64,000 bases of DNA from CAYFLR01 sp964343805 (lineage in GTDB: Bacteria; Bdellovibrionota_B; Oligoflexia; CAYFLR01), in NCBI GenBank assembly GCA_964343805.1, contig CAYFLR010000028.1:1-64000 (forward strand), given 5' to 3'. Both the position numbers and the translations under genes were made by a program. Shown one piece after another: positions 17,880 through 27,508 of this stretch (positions are counted from its first letter, which is position 1; each line of letters starts with the position of its first letter). The notes under the pieces are model-generated. The model did no database searches. It worked only from the letters and a program-made list of their open reading frames with translations, and was not told the origin of the DNA.

Positions 17880-20111
17880 ATGATCTTTCAAAACCCTACC
17901 GTTTTTTATTATATGCCCTTGTTGGCCCTTTTGTTGATCCTTTTATATTTTTGGGGGTTGGATAAAACCGCTAAGTCAAAAGGTGATCTCTTTTTATTAG
18001 TTCTTTTTCGGGCTTTATTTTTAAGTGGAATAGTTCTTTTACTAGCCAATCCTGTCCAGATAAAAGAGAAGAGAATTGGTCAGAAAGAGGACTTTGTGAT
18101 CCTTTTTGACCAAAGTCAGAGTTTGGTTAAATATTTTGGTGGCCTCAAAGAATATCAGAGAGCTTTGGTTGAATTCCTCCATTCTGACTTTGTGAAGGAT
18201 TTGCAAGATCGTTTTAACTGCCAATACTTTTTTTTCGGTAACCCGGTTTTTCCTGTATCTCTCAACACCATTCAAGAAAGTGGAATTCAGCCATACGAGC
18301 AGAGCCCTGTTTATGGAAGTATTCGAGAGATTATGGATCATTTTAAGGATCAAGAAGAACTTCCCGCTGGAATGTTACTTTGGAGTGATGGTCAAAATAC
18401 CACTGGTGAATCTAATGCTTATATTCAAAAGCTTTTACAATCAGTTCCTTTTCCCATCAACCCGATTATCTTTCCAATTAAAGATGCTATCAAAGATATT
18501 GTAGTAGGAAGGGTTCTCACTGATCCGGTCTATTTTTTAGAGGTCGCGTCTTCTTTAACGGTAGAAATTGAGAATTTGGGATTTCATCAGATGGAAGTTC
18601 CCATCTCTTTGTTATACAAAGACAAGGTTTTAATGACTAAGTCTGTCAAACTTCAAAAAGGACAAATAAAACAAAGAGTGGAGTTTAAATTTACTCCTGT
18701 TGCAGAAGGGCGTGATTTCTATCAAATTGAAATGCCGGTGCTCCAAGGTGAACTTCAGGGAAAGAATAATAAAAAAACCTTCGGGATCCGTATTAGGAAA
18801 AATAGGGTTAAAGCTTTGCATATTTCAGGACAGCCCTCTTGGGATACGAGATTTTTACGAATGGCCCTCAAACAAGATCCAGCAGTGGATCTCATTAGTT
18901 TTTACATTCTCAGAGAGCATGAGGATGACAATACCGTCCCATCAAGAGAGCTATCATTGATCCATTTTCCCTATGACCGGCTCTTTAATGAAGAAGTGGG
19001 GAACTTTGATCTGATATTTATTCAAAACTTCACTCTTAAAAAGTTTCTGGTGCCCTACGTATACATCAATAATATAGGTGACTATGTAGAGCGAGGGGGT
19101 AAGCTGGTTCTATTTGGCGGCCCCAAAGCTTTTATGAGGCGAGACTTTGCTCGCACTTCTCTGGAAAAAGCACTTCCTTTTAATCTAAAGCGGAGCAGTT
19201 GGCTGCCAGGAGAATTCCAAGTAAGGCTCACTGATCGAGGGGCGGACTCTATTTTATTTAAAAGATTAATTGAATCCAACCCCACCTTCATGGGGGACAT
19301 TAAAAAGCTTATTCACTTCTATGGCCTCAATCAAATAAAATCCTTAAGACCTGGAGCAGAAGTTTTAGTTGAAGCTGTGTTGGATGATAAAGTTTACCCT
19401 TTAGTAGTGACCAATACTTTTGGTCGAGGTCAGGTGGTGTCCATATTGACCAATTCTTTTTGGAATCTTCGTTTAGCCCAAAATCAGCAGAGGGGAATTG
19501 GTTTTACTTACCAGCAGTTTGTCAGACATTTGATGGAGTGGCTATTGGAATATGATTATTTTCAACCGGTCCATTATGCTATTGAAGCGGGATTGGTGGA
19601 TCAAACCCCCCATCTTTTTTTACATTTTGAAAATAATATTGATGGATTTTTACAAAACCATTGCCCTTGTAAGGTTATCTTTGATATAATGAAGCAAAGC
19701 CGTAAATTCGAAATTGTTAGTAGTGCGGATGCTGTCTCCTATAAGTTTCCCTTAAAGGCACTGGCATCTAAAGAGTACCCTGTTTCTATGCATTTAGAAA
19801 CTAAAAAAGGTTTTATCTATCAATATGATGACCTTTTTTACTACCAACAAGAGGATAAAGAAAGTCGGTTTTTATATGCAGATTTGGAAAAATTAAACCA
19901 AATTGCAGATGTGACAGGGGGGAAACCGGTTGATTACGAAAAAGGTTTATTAAAACAGTCTGTTGAGGGGGTTTTGGCTACTGGATATGGCCAGAATCGG
20001 GGCATTATTCATAGAGAGCATAACCCTAAATGGAACAACTGGCTGGTTTTGATCTTTTTATTGTTTTTGGTAACAACCGAGTGGTTTTTCCGAAAGTGGT
20101 ATGAACGATAA
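17880..20111 (+). CDS. vWA / glutamine-amidotransferase-like membrane protein of the MoxR cluster
   Basis: 743 residues with two N-terminal helices (about 10-28 and 38-57), a vWA-like region with D-Q-S-Q-S at about 78-82, a beta-rich middle, and a class-I-GATase-like Rossmann region at about 305-440. There L-H-I-S-G-Q-P-S-W-D and G-G-K-L-V-L-F-G-G are seen, without an evident catalytic Cys. A C-terminal helix (about 718-737) is capped by Arg/Lys. Proteins of this type regularly follow DUF4159 proteins in MoxR clusters. It starts two bases after the previous stop. The catalytic-looking domain is probably structural. Confidence 0.8.
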   Translation: MIFQNPTVFYYMPLLALLLILLYFWGLDKTAKSKGDLFLLVLFRALFLSGIVLLLANPVQIKEKRIGQKEDFVILFDQSQSLVKYFGGLKEYQRALVEFLHSDFVKDLQDRFNCQYFFFGNPVFPVSLNTIQESGIQPYEQSPVYGSIREIMDHFKDQEELPAGMLLWSDGQNTTGESNAYIQKLLQSVPFPINPIIFPIKDAIKDIVVGRVLTDPVYFLEVASSLTVEIENLGFHQMEVPISLLYKDKVLMTKSVKLQKGQIKQRVEFKFTPVAEGRDFYQIEMPVLQGELQGKNNKKTFGIRIRKNRVKALHISGQPSWDTRFLRMALKQDPAVDLISFYILREHEDDNTVPSRELSLIHFPYDRLFNEEVGNFDLIFIQNFTLKKFLVPYVYINNIGDYVERGGKLVLFGGPKAFMRRDFARTSLEKALPFNLKRSSWLPGEFQVRLTDRGADSILFKRLIESNPTFMGDIKKLIHFYGLNQIKSLRPGAEVLVEAVLDDKVYPLVVTNTFGRGQVVSILTNSFWNLRLAQNQQRGIGFTYQQFVRHLMEWLLEYDYFQPVHYAIEAGLVDQTPHLFLHFENNIDGFLQNHCPCKVIFDIMKQSRKFEIVSSADAVSYKFPLKALASKEYPVSMHLETKKGFIYQYDDLFYYQQEDKESRFLYADLEKLNQIADVTGGKPVDYEKGLLKQSVEGVLATGYGQNRGIIHREHNPKWNNWLVLIFLLFLVTTEWFFRKWYER

Positions 20112-20123
20112 AGTGGGTTAGAC

Positions 20124-21095
20124 ATGGGTCAAGAAAATGATCGTCAACTAGAGAAGCTACAGAATAATCAACAATTTTTAATTGATCAAATTGTCCGAAT
20201 TCCCCATGAAAATGAACGCCTGGAAGGTGAAATTAAGAAACATAAGCTGGAAGTGGAGAAAATCAACGCAGAATTGGATCAGCTCACTGAAAAGAGAAAG
20301 TTTCTTGAACTGAAACGCCAACGCATGACAGAGGTTCAGGTGGCCTCCTCTATGCTTCAAACCAGTTTAAACAATTTAAAAGAGGATTATCGTCATCATA
20401 ATGATGAAATAAAGAAAATGGAGAGAGATGCAGATAAGCTGGATAGGCAGCGAGTTGATAGGCAGGCGTCTCTGGATAAGTCTATTTTTCATTATCGAAC
20501 AATTTTAGAGTATCTTGAAGTAGAAAAACCGATAGATGGAGTGGGCTTAAAGGAACTCCGAAAAATATTGGCTTCGACCATTTCTGAGGTCAGTGATGCG
20601 AATAAACTCAAAGAAAAACGGAAGCAGTTAGAAAAGGGGATTAAATTTAAAGAAGGCTCCCTATCCCAGGAAGTGAAGCAGCTTAAGCAGCAATTGGAGA
20701 GTATGGATCTTTCCATTAAAAATGCCCAAGATGAGAAACTCCAACTTGAGGATTCCCAGCAGCGTGAAAAAGAGTTGCAAAAAGAAATTTTAAAGAAGTT
20801 GGGCTATTATAGAGATAAGTTGAAATATCAAAGTAATCTGCCCGAACTAACCGACTTAAAAATACAAGTGGTGGATCAAGAAGAGATTAATAAAAGAAAG
20901 GGTAAAAAGTTTTCTTTTAAATCAGAATCTAACGCCTACAATAATATTGATATTATCCCTAGAGAAAATAATAAACAGCTTCGTGAATCCATAGATCAGC
21001 TTATTGACAGAAAAATTGATTTGACTAATAAACTGAGTTCAATTAATGCCGAGATTAACTCACAGCGCCAATCCTTTTATGTGAGGGATATATGA
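20124..21095 (+). CDS. Coiled-coil protein 1 of the MoxR cluster
   Basis: 323 residues, almost wholly heptad-repeating Glu/Lys/Leu/Gln sequence in three long blocks (about 5-105, 150-225 and 280-318). There is no signal peptide or membrane helix, so it is cytosolic. It has no catalytic motif, and I recognise no family beyond SMC-like coiled coil, which is a composition likeness only. It overlaps the next coiled-coil gene by four bases (ATGA) and follows the vWA gene by 12 bases, so it belongs to the same transcription unit. Confidence 0.75.
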   Translation: MGQENDRQLEKLQNNQQFLIDQIVRIPHENERLEGEIKKHKLEVEKINAELDQLTEKRKFLELKRQRMTEVQVASSMLQTSLNNLKEDYRHHNDEIKKMERDADKLDRQRVDRQASLDKSIFHYRTILEYLEVEKPIDGVGLKELRKILASTISEVSDANKLKEKRKQLEKGIKFKEGSLSQEVKQLKQQLESMDLSIKNAQDEKLQLEDSQQREKELQKEILKKLGYYRDKLKYQSNLPELTDLKIQVVDQEEINKRKGKKFSFKSESNAYNNIDIIPRENNKQLRESIDQLIDRKIDLTNKLSSINAEINSQRQSFYVRDI

Positions 21096-22066
21096 CTAAA
21101 AAGGGTCTAATAAAAGAGGTACTCAGTTATGTGGATGGGCAGTCGAAAACTGCAGACGCCTCACGATTGAAATCCAATATTTCCATTTTAGAGGGACATC
21201 TTTTTAATGCCTATCAGAAGCAAAATGATTTGAATCGAGAGCTGACACGATTGGCCCAGGATGCCAAAATGCTGAAAAGCGCTCGAGATAAAATGAAAGA
21301 GGATGTGCAGGAGATTGAAAGGGTTGAGAGGAAAATTAATTCACAAGAAGAGATTAACCAGGCGCTCAATCAAGAATATCAAAAATTAGAAGAAAAAAAT
21401 AAAACCACCCATGTAATACTAAGACATCTAGAAAGTCTTCACCTGCAAAAACATGAAGAGATAGACGCTTTAGATAAGAGAATTGATTATAATAGAAGAT
21501 TCTTTGCCAAAGTATTTGAGGGTATTGACTTTTGGAATGAAAGAACCTCCCTTGAAGACAACCTATCTAGTCTGAAACATAAGTTAGGTACCTTGCGAGC
21601 CAAAGTGGCCGGTGAGTTAAAACTTATTAAAGATCTTCAATTAGAAGATGTAGAGCTTGAAGCTAAGAAGAACGATGTGCAAACTCTAAGAGATCAGATT
21701 CAAAATAAAGCGGAAGAGTTAAATAATATCCGTATTGCTAATATGAAAGTTAGGGATGATCTTCAAGGTCTAAAAGAGAGGAACGATAGGGCTAATAGAA
21801 AGCTGATATATCTATCAGAAAGAACCAGCGTTATCGATATCTCATTAGAAAATAAAGATAGCCAGGAAGTCAATCTGCCCAGGCATATCAATCCAGAGAA
21901 TCCTCATCATCAGGAACTCCTTACCACCTTTAAAGGACTGATGAGTGATAAACCTGCTGTTCCTGAAAAGGAAAAACTGCAAAAAGAAGTAGAGGACCTA
22001 GAATTCTACTATGCCAATGCTGTTAAAGCTCGACGGATTATTTCTGATCACTTCAAACTAGCCTAG
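21092..22066 (+). CDS. Coiled-coil protein 2 of the MoxR cluster
   Basis: 324 residues, nearly the same length as its upstream neighbour and equally rich in heptads (about 20-130 and 170-265). The C-terminal tail is less coiled and contains L-M-S-D-K-P and Y-Y-A-N-A. There is no export signal. The start overlaps the upstream stop by four bases. Equal length, coupling and composition suggest the two form a hetero-oligomeric rod; this is inference. It is the last gene of the MoxR block. Confidence 0.75.
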   Translation: MTKKGLIKEVLSYVDGQSKTADASRLKSNISILEGHLFNAYQKQNDLNRELTRLAQDAKMLKSARDKMKEDVQEIERVERKINSQEEINQALNQEYQKLEEKNKTTHVILRHLESLHLQKHEEIDALDKRIDYNRRFFAKVFEGIDFWNERTSLEDNLSSLKHKLGTLRAKVAGELKLIKDLQLEDVELEAKKNDVQTLRDQIQNKAEELNNIRIANMKVRDDLQGLKERNDRANRKLIYLSERTSVIDISLENKDSQEVNLPRHINPENPHHQELLTTFKGLMSDKPAVPEKEKLQKEVEDLEFYYANAVKARRIISDHFKLA

Positions 22067-22162
22067 TTTACGTTTGTCAACTCTGAGATCTTAATCAGGG
22101 GCTTACACTTTCCTAAAATTAAAAAAAAATTGAACCAACTCTTTTTTTTCGCAACAAACTCG

Positions 22163-22171
22163 TGCTATGAT
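22163..22171 (+). promoter_or_regulatory. Candidate extended -10 promoter of the DUF2914 gene
   Basis: TGCTATGAT fits an extended -10 (TGnTATAAT with one mismatch). No convincing -35 box lies 16-18 bases upstream, which is a T run. The leader to the ATG would be about 50 bases. Confidence 0.35.
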
Positions 22172-22227
22172 ACCCCAATAATTTCATCTCGGCCCCTAAA
22201 TTGGGCCAGGTTTTATTGGAGGTTAGG

Positions 22228-22653
22228 ATGTTTAAACGGGTCTGCTTTTGGATGATAATGCTCTTTTTTGTTTTAACCATTCCCGCTTATGCCAAGGTTG
22301 CGGTCACTGATGTATTTATGGCAGAAGATGTAGATAACAAAAGTCCGGTAAATGTGGGTAAAGCCTTCCCAGCCTCTTTGGGTAAGTTATATTGCTTTTC
22401 CCGAATTACTGGGATGGAAGTTACCCCAGGAGTTGCTGACGAGGAAGCTCCTCTAGTTTATCATGTTTGGTTGATGAAGAAAGGTGAAGAATTTCAGGAG
22501 ATGGCACGGGTGCCACTAAAAATAAAAAGCAGATCTTGGAGAACTCGGAGCCGAAAAACCCTTCTAAAGAGCTCGGTGGGAGAGTGGCAGGTGCGAATTA
22601 TAGATGAAAATGAGAATGAGCTGCATCGAGTTTCCTTTCAGATTATCCCTTAG
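22228..22653 (+). CDS. Exported DUF2914 protein
   Basis: 141 residues. The ATG at 22228 is chosen because GGAGG lies five bases before it, while the open frame begins at a TTG without a site. Residues 1-22 are a signal peptide ending A-Y-A. The rest matches the DUF2914 pattern: Y-C-F-S-R-I, Y-H-V-W, a Trp-Arg-T-R-S-R-K-x-L segment and G-E-W-Q-V-R-I-I-D near the end. DUF2914 domains are small beta-sandwiches often attached to envelope proteins; their function is not known. It appears to be a single-gene unit. Confidence 0.78.
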   Translation: MFKRVCFWMIMLFFVLTIPAYAKVAVTDVFMAEDVDNKSPVNVGKAFPASLGKLYCFSRITGMEVTPGVADEEAPLVYHVWLMKKGEEFQEMARVPLKIKSRSWRTRSRKTLLKSSVGEWQVRIIDENENELHRVSFQIIP

Positions 22654-22718
22654 TATCAGTTCATCACCCCCCCCTACCCATACCAGGGTGTAAGTGCCCT
22701 CTTTGTCATTAAAAAAGG

Positions 22719-22747
22719 TTGTCGTATTGTCGCTTTACAGTTAAAAT
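22719..22747 (+). promoter_or_regulatory. Candidate promoter of the Hpt/pseudokinase gene
   Basis: TTGTCG (22719-22724), a 17-base spacer and TAAAAT (22742-22747), leaving a leader of about 35 bases before the ATG at 22789. Confidence 0.45.
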
Positions 22748-22788
22748 TAAAGTCTAATCCTTTTTTTATAACCCATTAGGAAATTGGC

Positions 22789-24942
22789 ATGGACGATTTT
22801 GAACGCGAGATAATTGAGACTTTTTTAGGTGAAGCAAATGAACAAATTGAGGCTATGGAAGAGTGTTTGCTCGAAATGGAGTCTGCAGCCGGGCAGTTTG
22901 AGAAAAGTCAATTAGATCACTTGCTAAGGATTTTACATACCTTCAAAGGGAACAGTGCTTCCGTTGGTTTAAATAAAGCCAGTGAATTATCACACACGAT
23001 GGAAAGCTTATTATGTGTTGTTAAGGCACGAGAAGTCTCCTTTGCCACCAAGTGGATCGACCCACTTTTATCTTCAATCGATCAGATTAAAAACTCCATT
23101 GGAGATTTTGAAAAGACTGACTTTTCAGATATGAACTCTCTCATTAAAGATTTAGATTCTTTGGTGAGTTTAATTGAAACCGGTAAATTTGATGCTTCCG
23201 AAGCTAAAGAGCCTGTAGTTCAAGAGGTACCTAAACCTGCAGAGAAAAAGCAGGCGGCTCCAGCTAAAAAGAAGAAAGCTGTTTATCAGGTGAGTGAGAA
23301 AAAAACAGATTCTAAGCAGTCGGTTCAACCTGCTCCCGCTATAGATTTAAGTCAGGGAGATGAGTTAAGTGTTTTTATAATTTCAGAGGATGAATTCAAT
23401 ATTCAGTTGTTTGAACGCTCTTTGGCAAAAGAAAGTGGCTGTAAAGTGAGTCATGGTAAGGTAGATCAGCTGAGCCAGACTGATTCATATCATCGCATTG
23501 TAGTCGATATTGACTGTTGCTTGCCCAAACTAGATCAAATTGCTAAGAAGATAAAATCAATTGGAATCCCCGCTTATCTAATGTGTTCTATGGCCCACCA
23601 ATCTGAAACATTAGGATACTTAAAAAAGGGGTTTTCCAATCTTCTCATTAAGGAGCATCTTTTACTGGTGAGTCCTTATTTGACCTTGAGATCCACCACT
23701 CAAGTGACCGAGAGTGGTACATCTAGTCAGGACTCTTCCATTGAAAAGTTAAAAAATAATTTATTACTTATCTCCCTTCAAGATCTCCCTCTTTATGAGG
23801 TTCTTGAGCAGGCATTTGATGAGATCTGTTCAATGGCTCCTAGTAAGGGATTTATGCATCGAGGCTGTATCTTTTCCATGTCAGAAGATGGAAAAAGTTT
23901 GGAACTGCAAACCTACAGGCAGTTGCAAAAGAATTTACATGAGTCTTGCGCCCAGGTGAAACTTGGAAGGTGTCTCTGCGGAAAAGCAGCAGAAAAAGCT
24001 GAGATAGTTTATGCGGCTCATGTGGATAAAGATCACTCTGTTAAGTTTGAGGGTATGGAAGATCATGGCCATTACTGTGTTCCACTCATATCAAAAAAGA
24101 ATGTGGTAGGGGTTTTAAATGTCTATGTGCAAGCAGGATACGAAAGAACTGATGCCGATGAGGCCTTTTTGTTTGAAGTGGCTCCTGTGGTAGCAAAGAT
24201 CATTGAGCGAAAACAATTTGAAAAGAAAGTTAATCAGGCCAAAATGCAATTTGTCCGATCAGGTAAAATGGCAAGTATCGGTACTATCATGGCTAATATT
24301 ATCAATTCTATCAAGGAACCTTTGAATGAAATTCGTGAATGCTCTAGCGAAATAAACGAAGCTGAAGTTGTTTCTGAGAGCTGTTATGATCGCTTGTTTC
24401 AATCGGCTTCCAGTGTATCTGAAACCATAAACCGTTGGGAGAGCTCCTTTAAGAAGGTGATTAACCAACAGGAAAACTGGAAAGATCTTGATGTGAACGA
24501 AATGATCGTCACGACTTTACTGCCTCACCAAGCTGAATTTAATATGCGAGATATTAGAGTCTCACAGCTACTTTCTAAAAAATTGCCAAAAGTTTATAGT
24601 AACAGAATCTACTTTGAAAATGTGCTGCAAAACTTCTTTATGCTCAGTAAAGAAGCTTTTGAATATGTTACCGACAACCGGAGCAAACGGATTGTGATTA
24701 TGACCACAGAAAATAGTGACAACGAATTTGTCCTTGCCTATCAAGATAACAGCCAGGGTTTGGTGGATTTTGATTCCAGTTATTTTTCTGGAACGGTTTG
24801 GGACCGAGACATTGAGATGAACGATGCATGGCTAGGAATGCTGCTGGCCCAAGATTTTGCAGTTCGACACCAAGGGTCTTTTTCAGTGGAAAGCTCTTCT
24901 GAAGCAGGAACCAAAATCTTTTTAAAAATACCTATTGCCTAG
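22789..24942 (+). CDS. Hpt-domain protein with degenerate receiver, GAF and pseudo-histidine-kinase modules
   Basis: 717 residues, no membrane segment. In order: an Hpt domain (about 3-105) with phosphorylatable His50 in L-H-T-F-K-G-N; an Ala/Lys/Pro linker; a receiver-like region (about 192-295) with S-E-D-E and V-D-I-D; a GAF domain (about 325-470); and a HisKA-ATPase-like module (about 485-717). The HisKA motif is G-K-M-A-S-I-G but the phospho-acceptor position holds Asn506 (I-I-N-S-I-K-E-P-L). The ATPase boxes are also altered: D-N-S-Q-G-L for D-x-G-x-G, and no G-x-G-x-G lid. It probably cannot autophosphorylate. It is more likely a phosphorelay intermediate or ligand-sensing scaffold served by another kinase. 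Confidence 0.8.
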   Translation: MDDFEREIIETFLGEANEQIEAMEECLLEMESAAGQFEKSQLDHLLRILHTFKGNSASVGLNKASELSHTMESLLCVVKAREVSFATKWIDPLLSSIDQIKNSIGDFEKTDFSDMNSLIKDLDSLVSLIETGKFDASEAKEPVVQEVPKPAEKKQAAPAKKKKAVYQVSEKKTDSKQSVQPAPAIDLSQGDELSVFIISEDEFNIQLFERSLAKESGCKVSHGKVDQLSQTDSYHRIVVDIDCCLPKLDQIAKKIKSIGIPAYLMCSMAHQSETLGYLKKGFSNLLIKEHLLLVSPYLTLRSTTQVTESGTSSQDSSIEKLKNNLLLISLQDLPLYEVLEQAFDEICSMAPSKGFMHRGCIFSMSEDGKSLELQTYRQLQKNLHESCAQVKLGRCLCGKAAEKAEIVYAAHVDKDHSVKFEGMEDHGHYCVPLISKKNVVGVLNVYVQAGYERTDADEAFLFEVAPVVAKIIERKQFEKKVNQAKMQFVRSGKMASIGTIMANIINSIKEPLNEIRECSSEINEAEVVSESCYDRLFQSASSVSETINRWESSFKKVINQQENWKDLDVNEMIVTTLLPHQAEFNMRDIRVSQLLSKKLPKVYSNRIYFENVLQNFFMLSKEAFEYVTDNRSKRIVIMTTENSDNEFVLAYQDNSQGLVDFDSSYFSGTVWDRDIEMNDAWLGMLLAQDFAVRHQGSFSVESSSEAGTKIFLKIPIA

Positions 24943-24953
24943 GCTTTAATCTC

Positions 24954-27434
24954 TTACTTCACAATAAGGTTGAGAAGTTTTTTCGGAACGTAAATCTCTT
25001 TAACGATCTTCTTTCCTTCAAAGTATTTTTGTAATTTGTCTACCGAAAGGGCCTCTTTCTTAATCTCTTCAACGCTGGCTTGGTTGGAGACTTCAATTTC
25101 ATCTCTTCGCTTGCCGTTGATCATAACTGCGAGGGTCATGGTATCAAGTACCAGATACTTATCATAATGAGCGGGCCATCTTTGGAGAAAAACAGATTCA
25201 GTATTTCCAGCTTTTTCCCAGAGTTCTTCAGCGAGATGGGGAGCGTAGGGAGAGAGTAAAATTATCTGATTAAAAAGGATGGTTTGTAAAAGAGCCTGAT
25301 TTTGCTCCTCTTTAGGAACATCCTTCAGGTAGGCAGTGAGCGCATTGTAAAGCTCCATAATACGAGCTATGGAGGTGTTAAACATGAACCGCTCAGTGTC
25401 CATGGTCATCATTTTAACTGAGTTATTATAAACAAAGAGCAGCTGTTTTTCAGCGGAAGTAAATTCTGAATCCTCAGAAAGGTCAAGCCCTTTCACCTCT
25501 TTTAAAGCAGGGGTCATTTCTTCATAAAGTCGAACTGTCTTTTCATAAAGTCGGACCACAGCTTTAAATCCGCCATCATCCCAAGGTCCACCCTCTGTAT
25601 AGTTAAAGCCAAAAGCGAGGTAGAGCCGGAGTACGTCTGATCCATATTTTTCTACGTAGGGATCAGGTGATACGGAATTCCCTTTGGATTTAGACATCTT
25701 TTGACCATCGCTTCCAAGAACAAGACCTTGATGGGTAAGGCTGGGGAAGGGCTCGGAAAAATTGGTATATCCCATATCTTGCATTGCCATAGCTATAAAG
25801 CGAGCATAAATTAAATGCATACAAGCATGTTCTGGTCCGCCTACGTATTTATCTACAGGTAACACCTTGTTTATAAGGTCGGATTCAAATGGTTTTTCTG
25901 TATTTTGGCTATCAGGAAAACGGAGATAGTACCAAGAAGAACAGACAAAGGTGTCGAGGGTATCCGCTTCTCTTTGCCCCATCTTTCCACATTTTGGACA
26001 TTCCGCTTGCATAAAGGATTGGCAAGATTTTAAAGGAGATTCACCGGTTGGTTTAAATTCCACATCTTCGGGTAATCTAACAGGAAGATCCTTTTCTGGA
26101 ACTGGGACCTCACCGCAATCATCACAATATATTATCGGAATAGGGCTACCCCAATACCGTTGTCTGGAAACTAGCCAGTCTCTCAGTCGATAATTTATTG
26201 AAGCTTTTCCTTGCCTGGATTGAGTGAGATCTTCGGTGATGGCAGGGATCATTTTGTCGCTTTGCATATCATTGTATTTATCAGAATTGATCACTTTTCC
26301 AACCCCGGTAAAGGCTTCGTTGAGTTCAGATTGAACCTCCGTTCCTTCTTCTAAAATAACTTTTTTGATAGGGAGATTGTATTTAGTGGCGAAGGCAAAA
26401 TCTCTTTCATCATGACCTGGAACTGCCATAACAACCCCTGTCCCATAGGTAACTAGTACATAGTCACCCACCCAAATAGGAACTTTTTCATTATTTACAG
26501 GGTTGATCGCGTAGCTCCCAGTGAAGACTCCTGTCTTCTCTTTATCTGCGGCGAGACGATCTAATTCAGAGAGCCGACGGGTTTGTTCAATATACTCTTC
26601 TACTTCTGCCTTTTGAGCATCGGTTGTGAGTTCAAGGGTTAAAGGGTGTTCGGGGGCTATAGTGACATAAGTAACACCATAAAGTGTATCGGGTCGGGTG
26701 GTAAATACTGTAAACTCCTGGTCGTGTTCATGGATCTTAAAGTTGATCTCTGTTCCTGTACTTTTACCGATCCAGTGTTGCTGCATGGATTTGGTTCTTT
26801 CAGGCCAATCAAGAGTGTCGATCCCTTTAAGTAATTTTTCAGCATAGTCGGTAATTTTGAAAAACCATTGATTTAGATTTCTACGAGTAGCTGCAGTGTC
26901 ACATCGTTCACAGAGACCATTAATCACTTGTTCATTGGCTAGTACGGTCTGACAACTGGGGCACCAGTTGACAGGGGCTTCTTGTTTATAGGCAAGTCCT
27001 TTATTATAAAGCTGAAGGAACAGCCACTGTGTCCATTTATAATACTCTGGAGATGAGGTGTTGACGATGTAATCCCAATTATAACTCACACCCATTCCCT
27101 TAAACTGCTTCATCATATAATCCACATTCTGGCGTGTGGAGGTATCAGGGTGGACTCCTTTTTTTATAGCAAAATTCTCGGCTGGCAGACCAAAGGCATC
27201 AAAACCCATGGGGGCAAAAACACTTTTTCCCTGCAGTTTTATAAAGCGAATCCAGGTGTCCATCAGTCCGTATTGATACCAATGTCCCATGTGCAGGCGA
27301 TCGCCTGACGGGTAGGGAAACATTACTAGTATATAGTATTTATCATCAAGTTGGGTGACGTCCGCCTTAAAGGTTCCCTCTTGCTCCCAACGTGTTTGCC
27401 ATTTTTTCTCGGTGTTAATAATGTCTTGATTCAT
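24954..27434 (-). CDS. leuS: Leucyl-tRNA synthetase
   Basis: 826-residue class I synthetase that charges tRNA-Leu. The HIGH box reads H-M-G-H near residue 48 and the KMSKS loop is intact near 585. The Cys pairs of the zinc module (C-P-S-C and C-E-R-C) lie near 160-180. The large editing domain includes T-R-P-D-T-L-Y-G near 246 and G-H-D-E-R-D near 340. A second C-x-x-C pair region (about 438-485) is followed by the anticodon-binding and C-terminal domains. Length is ordinary for bacteria. GAGGG lies about ten bases before the ATG. It converges on the Hpt gene with 11 bases between stops. Confidence 0.96.
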   Translation of the reverse strand: MNQDIINTEKKWQTRWEQEGTFKADVTQLDDKYYILVMFPYPSGDRLHMGHWYQYGLMDTWIRFIKLQGKSVFAPMGFDAFGLPAENFAIKKGVHPDTSTRQNVDYMMKQFKGMGVSYNWDYIVNTSSPEYYKWTQWLFLQLYNKGLAYKQEAPVNWCPSCQTVLANEQVINGLCERCDTAATRRNLNQWFFKITDYAEKLLKGIDTLDWPERTKSMQQHWIGKSTGTEINFKIHEHDQEFTVFTTRPDTLYGVTYVTIAPEHPLTLELTTDAQKAEVEEYIEQTRRLSELDRLAADKEKTGVFTGSYAINPVNNEKVPIWVGDYVLVTYGTGVVMAVPGHDERDFAFATKYNLPIKKVILEEGTEVQSELNEAFTGVGKVINSDKYNDMQSDKMIPAITEDLTQSRQGKASINYRLRDWLVSRQRYWGSPIPIIYCDDCGEVPVPEKDLPVRLPEDVEFKPTGESPLKSCQSFMQAECPKCGKMGQREADTLDTFVCSSWYYLRFPDSQNTEKPFESDLINKVLPVDKYVGGPEHACMHLIYARFIAMAMQDMGYTNFSEPFPSLTHQGLVLGSDGQKMSKSKGNSVSPDPYVEKYGSDVLRLYLAFGFNYTEGGPWDDGGFKAVVRLYEKTVRLYEEMTPALKEVKGLDLSEDSEFTSAEKQLLFVYNNSVKMMTMDTERFMFNTSIARIMELYNALTAYLKDVPKEEQNQALLQTILFNQIILLSPYAPHLAEELWEKAGNTESVFLQRWPAHYDKYLVLDTMTLAVMINGKRRDEIEVSNQASVEEIKKEALSVDKLQKYFEGKKIVKEIYVPKKLLNLIVK

Positions 27435-27484
27435 TATAGATGTCCCTCGGGTTGCTAAAGCCCAAATTAGTTAAAGTTATCAGT

Positions 27485-27508
27485 CAGCTGAGAATGAAAT
27501 CTCAGTTG
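27485..27508. repeat. Inverted repeat in the leuS leader region
   Basis: CAGCTGAGA (27485-27493) and TCTCAGTTG (27500-27508) pair over nine positions (one wobble) around a six-base loop. It lies about 50 bases upstream of leuS, and there is no U run, so it is not a simple terminator. It could be an operator or an mRNA leader hairpin. Confidence 0.45.

Noticed and set aside
22667..22674. Run of eight C as a phase-variation tract
   Set aside because: It is intergenic, not in a promoter spacer or coding frame, and too weak a signal.
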